Shown: one piece after another, positions 1 through 9,105 of the stretch | How the letters are laid out: each line of letters begins with the position of its first letter | How positions within the stretch are numbered: the stretch's first letter is position 1 | DNA from: Pseudomonadota bacterium | GTDB lineage: Bacteria; Pseudomonadota; Gammaproteobacteria; Steroidobacterales; SZUA-146 | Assembly (NCBI GenBank): GCA_039028935.1 | Contig: JBCCHD010000030.1 | Location: 1-47,435, forward strand | Reading direction: 5' to 3' | Length of the DNA stretch: 47,435 nt | The notes under the pieces: generated by a model | What the model was told of the DNA's origin: nothing | The model's database searches: none | Seen by the model: only the letters and a program-made list of their open reading frames with translations | Position numbers and translations under genes: made by a program

Positions 1-145
1 CGCGCCGGTGCTTTGGCGCCTGCCGAGTTACGGCATTGAACTTGGGCCGGAGGGTGCCGCTATTGAGGCCTACATGGAGCGGGTGTTTGCCCGTCCGTCT
101 TTCCAGAGCAGTCTCACCGAGCTTGAGCAGGAAATGCGGATGTAG
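1..145 (+). CDS. sspA: Stringent starvation protein A, C-terminal fragment
   Basis: Only the last 47 codons lie in the window; the first complete codon is at position 2. The fragment begins APVLWRLPSYGIEL and ends SLTELEQEMRM. This matches the end of the glutathione S-transferase-like fold of SspA, including the LWRLP and FARPSFQ..LTE.E.EMR pattern I know from the E. coli protein. SspA binds RNA polymerase and acts in stationary-phase and acid-stress transcription. It has the GST fold but no GST activity in characterised members. The gene lies 57 bp upstream of sspB, the usual sspA-sspB arrangement, so the two are probably co-transcribed. Identification rests on a short fragment plus the neighbour, which together are convincing. 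Confidence 0.9.
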   Translation, partial: APVLWRLPSYGIELGPEGAAIEAYMERVFARPSFQSSLTELEQEMRM

Positions 146-202
146 GTTGGCCGATTCGGGCGGCGCACCAAATTCAGTGGCGACGCGCGTTCGGAATCCA
201 CA

Positions 203-595
203 ATGAGCGATTCAGAACTTTCTTCCCGTGTGCCCTATCTCTTTCGCGCGATGCACGCGTGGATTGTGGACAATGGCCAGACGCCGTATGTGGTTGTGGA
301 TGCCACGGCGCGCGGGGTGGATGTCCCAGTTCAGCACACCGTTGATGATCGTATCATCCTGAATATCAGCGCTTCGGCGGTTGAGCATCTTGTTATGGAA
401 AACGATGCGGTCACGTTCGTCGCTCGTTTTGGCGGCCAAGCCGAGAGCATCTATCTGCCCACCCACGCCGTGCTGGGTATTTACGCTAAGGAGAGCGGGG
501 AGGGCATGATATTTGCTGCATCCGCGAATGAACCCGACGACGAACCACCCCCATCGGATGATCCGGTTCGGCCATCGCTTCGCGTTGTTAAGTAG
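203..595 (+). CDS. sspB: ClpXP protease specificity-enhancing factor SspB
   Basis: A 130-residue protein, slightly shorter than E. coli SspB. The folded N-terminal domain (about residues 8-105, with the RPYLxRAxxxWxxDN-like start seen here as VPYLFRAMHAWIVDNG) binds ssrA-tagged substrates. An acidic, proline-rich linker follows (EPDDEPPPSDDP). The extreme C-terminus, RPSLRVVK, is the ClpX-binding XB peptide of the family. SspB tethers ssrA-tagged polypeptides to ClpX and so lowers the Km for degradation by ClpXP in the cytoplasm. The ATG at 203 is the only start that gives the complete N-terminal helix. The gene follows sspA with a short gap and is probably in the same transcript. Confidence 0.95.
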   Translation: MSDSELSSRVPYLFRAMHAWIVDNGQTPYVVVDATARGVDVPVQHTVDDRIILNISASAVEHLVMENDAVTFVARFGGQAESIYLPTHAVLGIYAKESGEGMIFAASANEPDDEPPPSDDPVRPSLRVVK

Positions 596-928
596 GTGTT
601 TTCCGCGACGCCCTAAACAGCGGTTTTCCCAACGGTCGACGCGCCCTAGGCTGAATGGCTGGCGCCCCCTCTCTTGGCGTTGTCGCCGCAAACAAAGCGG
701 AGCGTGGTGCACGACGCGGACGTTGCTGCTTCGTGTTTATCACACGTTTCTCCACGTGGCCGATACAGTGAGAACCAGCCACCGCCCGTCCTTTTGGCCG
801 TCGGGATCCGTTCCTGTGACTGGTCCTCAGTAGTAATAGCGAGAAAACCCGGGAAAAACCCTCACTTTATTTCCGAATTGTCACAAATCATTGTTTCAAA
901 ACGTTTTTCTTAAGCAATCGATTGGGCT
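596..928. other. Intergenic stretch, no gene recognised
   Basis: The 333 bp after sspB have short open frames on both strands. None has a plausible ribosome-binding site or a protein I recognise. No tRNA, terminator hairpin or repeat was found. The last part (about 850-930) is AT-rich. Confidence 0.5.
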
Positions 929-961
929 AATAAAAAACGCGAGTCCCATTGGGCTCGCGTT
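929..961 (-). terminator. Rho-independent terminator for leftward transcription
   Basis: AACGCGAG (936-943) pairs with CTCGCGTT (954-961), and an inner CCC/GGG pairing extends the stem around an ATT loop. Read on the minus strand, the hairpin is followed by TTTTTTATTA, so it terminates leftward transcripts. The small minus-strand gene at 1108-1251 is the only candidate upstream. Confidence 0.7.
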
Positions 962-1107
962 CGAATGAAGGGTGTCTTGCTTGCTGCAGCCAAACCTCAA
1001 TTGTCAGCGCCAGAACGAAGTGGCGGCGGACGTGTGCGCGATGAACCAGGTCGCGCGTCTTCGTAGCAGCATCGTGATCGCGGGCGATCACGCAAAGCAA
1101 GTGGCCG

Positions 1108-1251
1108 TTAGGTCAGTTGCGACCCAATGATCGCGCCGGCCAGCGCGCCCACAAAGGCCGCAATGGCCACTGGGATGGTGGGATTTTTGGGAGGCGGTAA
1201 CGCCGCAAATGGAATCGGATCGTTATTTTGTCCGTCAGTGTTGTCTCCCAT
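1108..1251 (-). CDS. Small single-pass membrane protein, unknown function
   Basis: A 47-residue protein. The N-terminal half is polar (MGDNTDGQNN) and proline-rich (ALPPPKNP). It is followed by one hydrophobic, Gly/Ala-rich segment at about residues 26-45 (IPVAIAAFVGALAGAIIGS) with GxxxG-like spacing that could support helix packing. I chose the ATG at 1251 because CAGGAGAG lies just upstream; an in-frame start at 1305 would add 18 residues without such a site. A minus-strand terminator at 929-961 lies downstream. The gene is divergent from the sigma-factor operon that begins at 1570, so the two could share regulation, but nothing in the sequence shows this. I do not recognise the family. The good ribosome-binding site, membrane segment and terminator argue that it is real. 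Confidence 0.6.
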   Translation of the reverse strand: MGDNTDGQNNDPIPFAALPPPKNPTIPVAIAAFVGALAGAIIGSQLT

Positions 1252-1569
1252 GGTTCTCTCCTGTGATTGGTGAATGGGAGACCAAAGACTAAAGGTTGTG
1301 GTCATCCGAACGCGAGCGTTACCCAGGGTTCATGACGTTTCGATGGCAGTCGCTGTCTGTTTGTGTCAAATCCGCTTCGATGGATCACTGCTGCCATCCG
1401 ACTGACCCATCGAAATCCGCCGTTGAGTGGTCGTTTCTCGCGCATTTTTGTCGGGGTGGCGAGGTTAATTGCCAGCCCCTTCAGCGGCAGAGTTCAATTG
1501 AACGGCGGTGAGTTGCGTCGGGCAACGATGGCCGCATACCATTACACGAGATTGACTTGTGGGGGTTTC
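1252..1569. promoter_or_regulatory. Divergent intergenic region with interlocked inverted repeats
   Basis: This region separates the small membrane protein from the sigma-factor operon. Two 8-bp inverted repeats interleave. GATGGCAG (1342-1349) is complementary to CTGCCATC (1391-1398), and TTCGATGG (1376-1383) is complementary to CCATCGAA (1407-1414). In RNA they could form a pseudoknot or mutually exclusive hairpins. No clear promoter hexamers could be assigned. Confidence 0.3.
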
Positions 1570-2121
1570 ATGTCGAATTCGGTAACTCAATTACTCGGTG
1601 CCTGGCGGGAAGGTGACGAAGCCGCGCTCTCGGAATTGACGCCGCTGGTGTATCAGGAGCTTCGCCGACTGGCGGGGAGCTACATGCGTGGTGAGCGACG
1701 AGGCCACACGCTTCAGGCTACCGCCGTGGTCAACGAGGCCTATATGCGCATGGTCGACATGGATGTTGAATGGCAAAACCGCGCGCATTTTTTTGCTATT
1801 GCTGCCCGTCTTATGCGCCGGATCTTAGTGGATCATGCCAAAGCGCACCGTCGCCAGAAGCGCGGTGGTAAAGACACGACGTTGTCGCTCGAAGAAGCCC
1901 TCGTGATGGGGGAAGAGCGTGCGCCCGATTTGTTGCATCTGGATGAAGCGCTCAGCAAGCTCAGTGAAGTGGATGAGCGAAAAAGCCAGGTGGTTGAACT
2001 GCACTTTTTCGGTGGACTGACGTACGACGAAATCGCGGAGGCGCTGGATATTTCTGCCGCAACGGTGCATCGCGACCTACGGATGGCCAAGGCTTGGCTC
2101 AACAATGAGCTCAAAAACTGA
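1570..2121 (+). CDS. ECF-type RNA polymerase sigma factor, kinase-linked class
   Basis: A 183-residue sigma-70 family protein with only region 2 (about residues 10-95) and region 4 (about 125-180). The helix-turn-helix lies in the TYDEIAEALDISAATVHRDL segment. The start at 1570 follows GTGGGGG by a few bases; the open frame extends upstream to 1363, but that part lacks sigma-like sequence. In region 2.2, where ECF sigmas usually have an acidic DAED-like motif for contacting the polymerase beta' coiled coil, this protein reads LQATAVVNEAY, with Thr51 and no acidic patch. That pattern belongs to the ECF group encoded beside Hanks-type kinases, where phosphorylation replaces anti-sigma control (EcfP/PknT of Vibrio is the precedent). 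The stop codon overlaps the kinase gene by 17 bp, so the pair is translationally coupled. Class assignment is firm; target promoters are unknown. Confidence 0.9.
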   Translation: MSNSVTQLLGAWREGDEAALSELTPLVYQELRRLAGSYMRGERRGHTLQATAVVNEAYMRMVDMDVEWQNRAHFFAIAARLMRRILVDHAKAHRRQKRGGKDTTLSLEEALVMGEERAPDLLHLDEALSKLSEVDERKSQVVELHFFGGLTYDEIAEALDISAATVHRDLRMAKAWLNNELKN

Positions 2122-4855
2122 CTCACTATCTACCCAGCAATGGGCCGAACTGCAGCGCTTATTTGATCGCGCAATGGAACTGCCTGCGGCCCAACGCGCC
2201 GAGTTATTGGACACCGAGTGTGATGGCGATGATCGCCTGCGCAAGCAAGTCGATGCGCTCATACTGGCGGCGGACGCCGATGAGGAGCTGGTTGGTGACC
2301 TGATTCGCACGGCAGCGGATCAGGTGCTGGAAACCAATCAGCGCACCCGCGCGCGAATCGGCTCGTTTAAAATCGTTGATACCATCGGAACGGGTGGTAT
2401 GGGCATGGTTTACTTGGGTCAGCGGATTGATGCCGAGTACGAGCAGCAGGTCGCGATCAAAGTGCTTCATGATGGCCTTGAATCGGAGGGAGCGCTGCTA
2501 CGCTTTCGTGCAGAGCGGCAAATTCTGGCGGATCTAAACCATCCGAATATCGCGCGACTGCTCGATGGTGGGCAGACCGAAGATGGGCGACCCTACATCG
2601 TGATGGAATACATCGATGGTATTCCCCTCGTGCAGTACTGTGATCAGCGCCGTCTCGATATTGACGCTCGACTCGATCTGTTTCGGCAGGTGTGTTCAGC
2701 GGTCGCCACCGCTCACCGTAGCCTGGTGGTGCATCGTGATCTTAAGCCAAGCAACATTCTCGTCGACGAGTCGGGTGTTCCGAAGCTGCTTGATTTCGGT
2801 ATCGCGAAAGTGCTTAACAATCGATTCGCTCAAGAGGACCTTGCAGAAACACAGCTCGGCGATCGTCTACTGACGCCCGATTACGCCAGTCCAGAACAGG
2901 TGCAAGGCCAGCCGATCACCACCGCTAGCGACATTTATTCGCTGGGTGTTTTGTTGTTTCAGCTGTTGGCCGGCACGCGCCCGTTTCGGCTGGTGGATAA
3001 GTCGCCTGCTGAAATGGAGCGAATCGTATTGCACGCGATGCCGACGCCGCCGAGCCGAGCGCTGGGTACGCTCAAAGGTCGTGATGATAGTGCGCGCGCC
3101 ATTGCGGCGGATCGGCGAAACACCAACGGGGACAAACTGTCGCGCAAGCTGGCCGGCGAGCTGGATGCGATGGTATTGATGGCGCTACGTAAAGAACCAC
3201 AGCGACGCTACGCATCGGTCGGGCAGTTTGCGGCGGATATCCAGCGTTATCAGCAAGGTTTGCCGATACTGGCCGCTTCCGACTCGCGCGGCTACCTGCT
3301 TCGAAAGTTTGTTCATCGGCACCGCGTGCCGCTGGCCGCGGCGATGCTGGTGTTGGTCTCCTTATTGAGTTTCTCGGTCATGACCTACCGTCAGGCGCAA
3401 GCGCTCGCGGTTGAAAAAGATGTATCTGAGAATGCGCTCGAGTTCTTATCGGAGGTGTTTGAGTCCAGTACCCCAGGTGCGCTCGAAAAAGAGCAGGTGA
3501 CCGCTCTCGATATTCTGGACGTGGGTGCCGCGAGGGTGGAAGAGGAACTGGCCAATCAGCCGGCGCCGCGGGCGCGACTTCAGCGTATCATTGGTTTGGC
3601 CTACGCGAGCAATTTGCAAAGCGAAAAAGCGTTTGAGCAACTTGAGCGGGCGCGCGCTACCTACACCGATTTTTACGGGCCAGACCATCCCTACACGGCG
3701 GATGTCTTGCAAAATCTCGGCAGAATGTATCGCGACCGAGGCGATTCGGCGGCTGCGCTACCGCTGTTTGAAGAGTCGCTGGCGATCTACCAGAACTCCG
3801 TATCCGATACGTTTTTTCGCAACGATCGAATCAAGGGCTATCATGCCGCACGCAATGCCCGGCATGATGTGGCTATCACTGAGCGGCAGCTGGGCAATTT
3901 CGTCATGGCTGAGCGCTTGGTTCGCGACAATATCGCACTAGTCGACAAACAGGGCACCGACGAGCGCTATGTCGAAGAGCTGCCGTATCGATACAGTTTC
4001 CTGGCAAATTTGCTTCAGGTCAAAGGTGATACAGAGAGTGCCGATCAGGCCTTGCGTACGGCGGTGGAGCTTTCAATTGCGAACACGGGAGACGATTCGC
4101 TGTTGACCGCGACCATGTACGAAAGCTACGCGGAATTCAAACATGGAATCGACAGTTTGGCGGAAGCGGAGCAGTTGTACCAAAAAGTAATCAAGATTCG
4201 AACGGGAAAAATGGCGGAGAGTGCCGATGGCATCCGGATGATTCGCGGTCTGATCGGTCGTCTGCGCCGCGATCAGGGTCGTTACGACGAGGCGCATGCC
4301 GTGCTCTCACGCGTCATTGAAGTCGATCGAAAAAACTTTGGATCGCCTTTGCCCTACAACTCCGGCCGAACCTTATGCGAATTGTCCCGCGTTAAACGCG
4401 CGCTCGGTTTATACACAGAAGCGCAAGCTCTTCTCGATGAGGCGGAAAAACTGTACTTGCGTTCATCCGACCCCGGCAGTGCGATGTTTGCTGAAGTACT
4501 TCGGGAACAGGGAAACGTCGCCGTGGCGGTCGGTGACCCCGAGCGCGCGCTGGCGAGATTTGATCAAGCCGTTACACTGTTGCGAGGGCTCTATGGAGAT
4601 AACTACTGGCAAACAGCCGCGAATGTTGCTGAACAGTCAGAAGCCTACATGGCGCTTGGTCAGTACACTCAGGCGCATGAGGCACTCAATGCCGCGTTGC
4701 CGGTGCTTGAAGCTAAATTAGGTTCGCATCATCGACTGTCACGGGCGGCCCGAGAACGACTGCAGCGTGTGCTAGCAGCGATGGAAGAGAAGGAGAATCG
4801 ACATGGATCGCCGGCTCTGTCAGCGTCACCGGTTAGCGATGGTCAATCGCCTTAA
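2105..4855 (+). CDS. Transmembrane Ser/Thr protein kinase with TPR domain
   Basis: A 916-residue protein. An N-terminal helical segment (1-80) precedes a complete Hanks-type kinase domain (about 88-385). It has the glycine loop IGTGGMGMVY (94-103), catalytic Lys119 (AIKV), the HRDLKPSN catalytic loop (210-217), DFG (230-232) and SPE (262-264). A basic stretch KFVHRHR (401-407) is followed by one hydrophobic segment (about 409-427). The remaining roughly 490 residues are alpha-helical with several TPR-like repeats (for example FEQLERARATY and YTEAQALLDEAEKLY). By the positive-inside rule the kinase is cytoplasmic and the TPR half periplasmic, so it may sense an envelope protein or ligand. The 17-bp overlap with the sigma-factor gene argues that the sigma factor is its substrate. 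All catalytic residues are present, so it should be active. The signal it senses is unknown. Confidence 0.92.
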   Translation: MSSKTDSLSTQQWAELQRLFDRAMELPAAQRAELLDTECDGDDRLRKQVDALILAADADEELVGDLIRTAADQVLETNQRTRARIGSFKIVDTIGTGGMGMVYLGQRIDAEYEQQVAIKVLHDGLESEGALLRFRAERQILADLNHPNIARLLDGGQTEDGRPYIVMEYIDGIPLVQYCDQRRLDIDARLDLFRQVCSAVATAHRSLVVHRDLKPSNILVDESGVPKLLDFGIAKVLNNRFAQEDLAETQLGDRLLTPDYASPEQVQGQPITTASDIYSLGVLLFQLLAGTRPFRLVDKSPAEMERIVLHAMPTPPSRALGTLKGRDDSARAIAADRRNTNGDKLSRKLAGELDAMVLMALRKEPQRRYASVGQFAADIQRYQQGLPILAASDSRGYLLRKFVHRHRVPLAAAMLVLVSLLSFSVMTYRQAQALAVEKDVSENALEFLSEVFESSTPGALEKEQVTALDILDVGAARVEEELANQPAPRARLQRIIGLAYASNLQSEKAFEQLERARATYTDFYGPDHPYTADVLQNLGRMYRDRGDSAAALPLFEESLAIYQNSVSDTFFRNDRIKGYHAARNARHDVAITERQLGNFVMAERLVRDNIALVDKQGTDERYVEELPYRYSFLANLLQVKGDTESADQALRTAVELSIANTGDDSLLTATMYESYAEFKHGIDSLAEAEQLYQKVIKIRTGKMAESADGIRMIRGLIGRLRRDQGRYDEAHAVLSRVIEVDRKNFGSPLPYNSGRTLCELSRVKRALGLYTEAQALLDEAEKLYLRSSDPGSAMFAEVLREQGNVAVAVGDPERALARFDQAVTLLRGLYGDNYWQTAANVAEQSEAYMALGQYTQAHEALNAALPVLEAKLGSHHRLSRAARERLQRVLAAMEEKENRHGSPALSASPVSDGQSP

Positions 4856-4985
4856 TGCTAAGCGCACACGCGCAACCCGCATCAGTTCATGACTGGCAAG
4901 CAACGCCGTCGGTTGGGAAAACACTCAACGTTCGCTCGATAGCAAAGTAATCGTCCGAAATCGACTGTTCTAAGCGCATTGTCGT

Positions 4986-5826
<841 letters not shown>

Positions 5827-6204
5827 TCAATCGGTCAAGGCGAAGGCGTTTTCGATCCACTCGATGTGCCATTCTGGCCGTGTAACGGCCACCACATCGA
5901 ACCGGCAAGGGGTCTGCGGGTCGGTGCAACAGTAGGCCAGATAATGATGGGCAGTTTGGATGAGATTGCGCTGTTTTCGGTGACCCACGCTGCTCGCGGC
6001 TCCGCCAAATAGGCGATTACGACGTGACCGGACTTCGACGAACACCAGTTCGAACTTGTGTTGCATGATCAGGTCGATTTCTCCATATCGGCAATGATAG
6101 TTGCGCGCCGTCAACGTTAATCCGGATCGGAGAAGAAACCGCTCGGCCGCGCGCTCCGCGTCCGCGCCTGCCGGATGGCGTCGACGCGGCCGGACAGCGC
6201 GCAC
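5827..6204 (-). CDS. yraN: YraN family (UPF0102) endonuclease-fold protein
   Basis: A 125-residue protein of the UPF0102/YraN family, which has the restriction-endonuclease-like PD-(D/E)XK fold. It shows the family hallmarks G-x-x-A-E-x-x-A (GADAERAAERFL, about 13-24), NYHCRYGEIDLI (about 35-46) with the active-site-like Glu and Asp, VFVEVRSR (about 54-61, the ExK-like strand) and RFDVVAV near the end. Its cellular role is not well established; a nuclease or Holliday-junction role has been suggested for homologues. The start is a GTG at 6204, 10 bp after the lpoA stop codon. No better start is available, and the tight spacing indicates co-transcription with lpoA. Length agrees with the family. 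Confidence 0.9.
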   Translation of the reverse strand: MRAVRPRRRHPAGADAERAAERFLLRSGLTLTARNYHCRYGEIDLIMQHKFELVFVEVRSRRNRLFGGAASSVGHRKQRNLIQTAHHYLAYCCTDPQTPCRFDVVAVTRPEWHIEWIENAFALTD

Positions 6205-6214
6205 GTCCGTCGTA

Positions 6215-8116
6215 TCAGGGTGCGAGGTCGATAGACTCGGTCAGGCTATCTTGCTCGTCGAGCGGCGGCACATACTCGGCACGTCCGCGCCGGATCACCG
6301 CGATGTCGAGATCGCGCGTGATGCGATTGCCAGGCGCGAGGCTCAGGCGTCCGGTGAGTCCAGGAAAACCGGCGTTTAAAGCCACCTGCTGACCATGAAG
6401 TTCCGACAGCAGCGCATAGGCATCCATGCCCATCGCATACAGGCGACCGAAACGCTTCACGCGTTCGGGCCACGCCCGTGTGAGCGCTTCGCGTTGGTCA
6501 ACGATGGTGTCGTCAGTCGAAACGATCCATGGCGTGTCGGCAAAGGTCACTCCCTCGAGGTCTTTGCGGTTGAGGTTTGGGTCGTCTTCAAAAATCGAGG
6601 CCGTTGAAATGACCGGTAGGTCATTGGCGTAGTGGTAGTTGAGTTGCGGTCGCAAGAGTCGTCCTTGCCGGGCGCTGGCGACGAGAAAAATGCTCTGTGC
6701 GTCCTCGCGACGACGTGGCTCAAACTCCAAGCGTTCGCCAACGATCGCGCTCAGTTCCTGATGTCGAGCACGGCTACTGTTGAGGTTGAGCAAGTTTGTG
6801 ATGGGGGCGGCAAAATCTTTATCGGTTGGGGTATAGCGACCGGCATCCAGCAACTGACCTCCCCCCGCTTCGTAGGCTAGCGCAAAACTATTGAGCAGAC
6901 GCTCGCCCAACGCGCTGTCGGGCACCAGAGCCACGCTTCGCATAATCCCCTCTGCCAAGGCGTGACGCGCAATCGCGGCGGATTCATGTTCGGGCGCGAG
7001 CGAAAACTGGAAGAAGTTAATGGGTACGGATTGACCTTCGTCGAGATAGTTAAGCGCCAATGTGGTCGTTGCGACCGCGTTGTTTTCGATCAGGGCGCCA
7101 ACGTTGCGTTTGCTGAGCGGTCCGACCACAAACTCTGCGCCGTTACGGATCGCTGTTTCGTAGGCCTCCACCACCGGCACTGAAGCGGTATCGAAGAGTT
7201 GTACTTGCGGTCGTTGGGCGTTGTCGTTATCACTTAGATAGGCGGCGATGAAGCCGTCGCGTATGGCCATTGCCGGTCCGCTGAAACGGCCGGACATCGG
7301 CAACAGTAGCGCCACGGATTTGGGCTGTTCGCCGCTCGGCAAGGCTTCATCGTCGGCTAAATTGTCGGTGAGAACCGCTGCTCTATGCTCGCGATATTCG
7401 TTTTCCCATTCTCGAACCTGCAGAGCCAGCGAGGCTCGATTGCGGCGATGGTCTCGATAAACACGCGCCAGGGCCAGCCAACCTTGGAGATTGCGGTCGG
7501 CGTCCTCAGGTGTTTCAAGCGGATGACCCTTACGCCCGAGATCGCGCAGTGTGCTCCATAAGAGCGTGCGGTTTTGGCGAATGTCATCGCTGCGACGCAA
7601 CCGGGATTCCCGCTCGGTCAATGTTTGGATCGCGCCGACCGCATCACCGGTGGCCGCCTGAGCTCGAGCCAGGAGCTCAAGATAGGCCGGTTGTTGTGGA
7701 TGCTGCACCTGCGGCCGCAGTCGTTCAAGATCGCTCAAAGCGCCACGCGCTTCGCCATTTACGAGCTTATCGGTCGCCAACAAAATGCCGATAATGGGAT
7801 CGTCGTTGGGATAAGCACCTCGCACTTTGCGCAGTGTTCCAAGCGCGCGTATCGATTCCCCGTGACTGAACCAGGCGCGCGATGCGCGCAACAGATAATC
7901 GTCTCGACGACTGCCGGTGGTCGCGCTGTCTGCGAGTCGCTCGTAAGTGCGTGCTGCTCGATCAAAGCGCCCGTCGGCTTCGTGCCGTTCGGCCATTTCT
8001 TGCGGATTTGTGGACGGCCGCAAGGTGGCTGATTCGGGCACACAGGCGCCGAGCAGCCCCAGCACAATGAGTACGGACAGGCGCACGGCAAATGGCGACG
8101 ACAAGTTGAGTGGCAT
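6215..8116 (-). CDS. lpoA: Penicillin-binding protein activator LpoA (LppC family lipoprotein)
   Basis: A 633-residue outer-membrane lipoprotein. The signal peptide ends in the lipobox LGAC with Cys25. An N-terminal TPR-like helical domain (about 30-260) is followed by a periplasmic-binding-protein-like domain (about 270-620) that starts SVALLLPMSGRFSGPAMAIR, the usual LppC pattern. In E. coli LpoA reaches from the outer membrane through the murein to activate PBP1a. I chose the ATG at 8116 because AGGATG lies about 7 bases upstream; another ATG at 8125 would add three residues and sits directly on that site. The gene is divergent from rsmI, as in E. coli, and is followed at once by yraN. Length is near that of E. 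coli LpoA. Confidence 0.92.
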   Translation of the reverse strand: MPLNLSSPFAVRLSVLIVLGLLGACVPESATLRPSTNPQEMAERHEADGRFDRAARTYERLADSATTGSRRDDYLLRASRAWFSHGESIRALGTLRKVRGAYPNDDPIIGILLATDKLVNGEARGALSDLERLRPQVQHPQQPAYLELLARAQAATGDAVGAIQTLTERESRLRRSDDIRQNRTLLWSTLRDLGRKGHPLETPEDADRNLQGWLALARVYRDHRRNRASLALQVREWENEYREHRAAVLTDNLADDEALPSGEQPKSVALLLPMSGRFSGPAMAIRDGFIAAYLSDNDNAQRPQVQLFDTASVPVVEAYETAIRNGAEFVVGPLSKRNVGALIENNAVATTTLALNYLDEGQSVPINFFQFSLAPEHESAAIARHALAEGIMRSVALVPDSALGERLLNSFALAYEAGGGQLLDAGRYTPTDKDFAAPITNLLNLNSSRARHQELSAIVGERLEFEPRRREDAQSIFLVASARQGRLLRPQLNYHYANDLPVISTASIFEDDPNLNRKDLEGVTFADTPWIVSTDDTIVDQREALTRAWPERVKRFGRLYAMGMDAYALLSELHGQQVALNAGFPGLTGRLSLAPGNRITRDLDIAVIRRGRAEYVPPLDEQDSLTESIDLAP

Positions 8117-8259
8117 GGTGTTCATCCTGATGAGTGTCCGCGACAGAGTGGCACAATGGTACACTCAATCCCAGGCCAATAATGCGCCAAATATTCCCGA
8201 TAAGGCGTGGTTTAGGCGTCGATTTTGGGGGCTAAACTTACTCTCCTGAAGGAAACGGC

Positions 8260-9105
8260 ATGTCGTCAGAAGGCTGTCTGTATGTGGTGGCCACGCCGAT
8301 CGGCAATCTTGGCGATATGACGCCGCGCGCCGTCGAGACGTTAAATCATGTGGAAATAATCGCCGCGGAAGATACACGGCATAGCGGTCGGCTGCTCGAG
8401 CACTTCAATATCCAAACGCCGATGGTGTCGTTCCACGACCACAATGAGGATCGCCGCGCGGACGAGCTCATGCATCGGCTTACCCAAGGTCAATCGGTCG
8501 CATTGATTTGCGACGCGGGTACGCCTTTGATTAGCGATCCGGGTTACACGCTGGTACAGCGGGCACAGTCACACGCCATACGCGTGTGTCCGATCCCAGG
8601 TGCGACGGCGGTGATCAGCGCGCTGAGTGTGTCCGGGTTGCCGACCGACCGCTTTGTGTTCGAGGGGTTTTTGCCCGCAAAAACGGCCGCGCTTCAGCAG
8701 CGATTAGACGCGCTGCGCAGCGAGACCCGAACGCTTGTTTTCTACGTATCGCGTCATCAGGCCGCCCGGGTCTTGGCGCAGTGCGTCCAAACCTTTGGCG
8801 GCGATCGACCTGGACTGTTGGCCAAGGAATTGACCAAACTTCACGAAACATTGGTTCGCGCGACGCTTGAGCAATTGCAGGCTTGGTGGGCGGAGCGGGT
8901 CGAGCGTCAGAAGGGCGAACTGGTGCTCGTCGTGGGTGGGGCGTCGGACACGGTAACGACCGACGATGACCTGCAGCGAACAGTCTCCGTGTTGTGTGAG
9001 CACCTGGGCGCCAAGCAGGCCGCTCAGATCGCCGCGAACTTGACGGGGCGACGCCGAAATGAGGCCTATCGTCTAGCCCTCAAGCTGAAGAACCCACTTT
9101 CCTGA
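8260..9105 (+). CDS. rsmI: 16S rRNA (cytidine1402-2'-O)-methyltransferase RsmI
   Basis: A 281-residue tetrapyrrole-methylase-fold protein. The N-terminus reads YVVATPIGNLGDMTPRA (about 8-24) and AAEDTRHSGRLLEHF follows (about 35-49). DAGTPLISDPG and PGATAVISALSVSGLPTDRF line the SAM and substrate pocket, and the C-terminal HemK-like helical tail is present (KQAAQIAANLTG). RsmI adds the 2'-O-methyl group at C1402 in the ribosomal P site. A clear ribosome-binding site (AAGGAAACGGC) precedes the ATG. It is transcribed divergently from lpoA across a 143-bp spacer. In many gammaproteobacteria rnpB and mraZ follow closely; here about 7.4 kb of accessory DNA intervenes. Confidence 0.95.
   Translation: MSSEGCLYVVATPIGNLGDMTPRAVETLNHVEIIAAEDTRHSGRLLEHFNIQTPMVSFHDHNEDRRADELMHRLTQGQSVALICDAGTPLISDPGYTLVQRAQSHAIRVCPIPGATAVISALSVSGLPTDRFVFEGFLPAKTAALQQRLDALRSETRTLVFYVSRHQAARVLAQCVQTFGGDRPGLLAKELTKLHETLVRATLEQLQAWWAERVERQKGELVLVVGGASDTVTTDDDLQRTVSVLCEHLGAKQAAQIAANLTGRRRNEAYRLALKLKNPLS

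Noticed and set aside
212-712. A 166-codon frame antisense to sspB
   Set aside because: sspB is unmistakable on the plus strand; the antisense product resembles nothing and has skewed Arg/His content typical of shadow frames.
1074-1091. Inverted repeat GTGATCGC-GG-GCGATCAC
   Set aside because: It has no T-tract and lies directly downstream of the small minus-strand gene. About one such repeat is expected by chance in the window.
1363-1569. N-terminal extension of the sigma factor to an upstream start
   Set aside because: The extension has no sigma-like sequence and crosses the inverted repeats; the ATG at 1570 has a ribosome-binding site and gives the normal N-terminus.
4967-4981. GTTCTAAGCGCATTG occurring also at 34291-34305
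   Set aside because: One or two 15-base matches are expected by chance in about 47 kb on both strands, and the flanks do not match.
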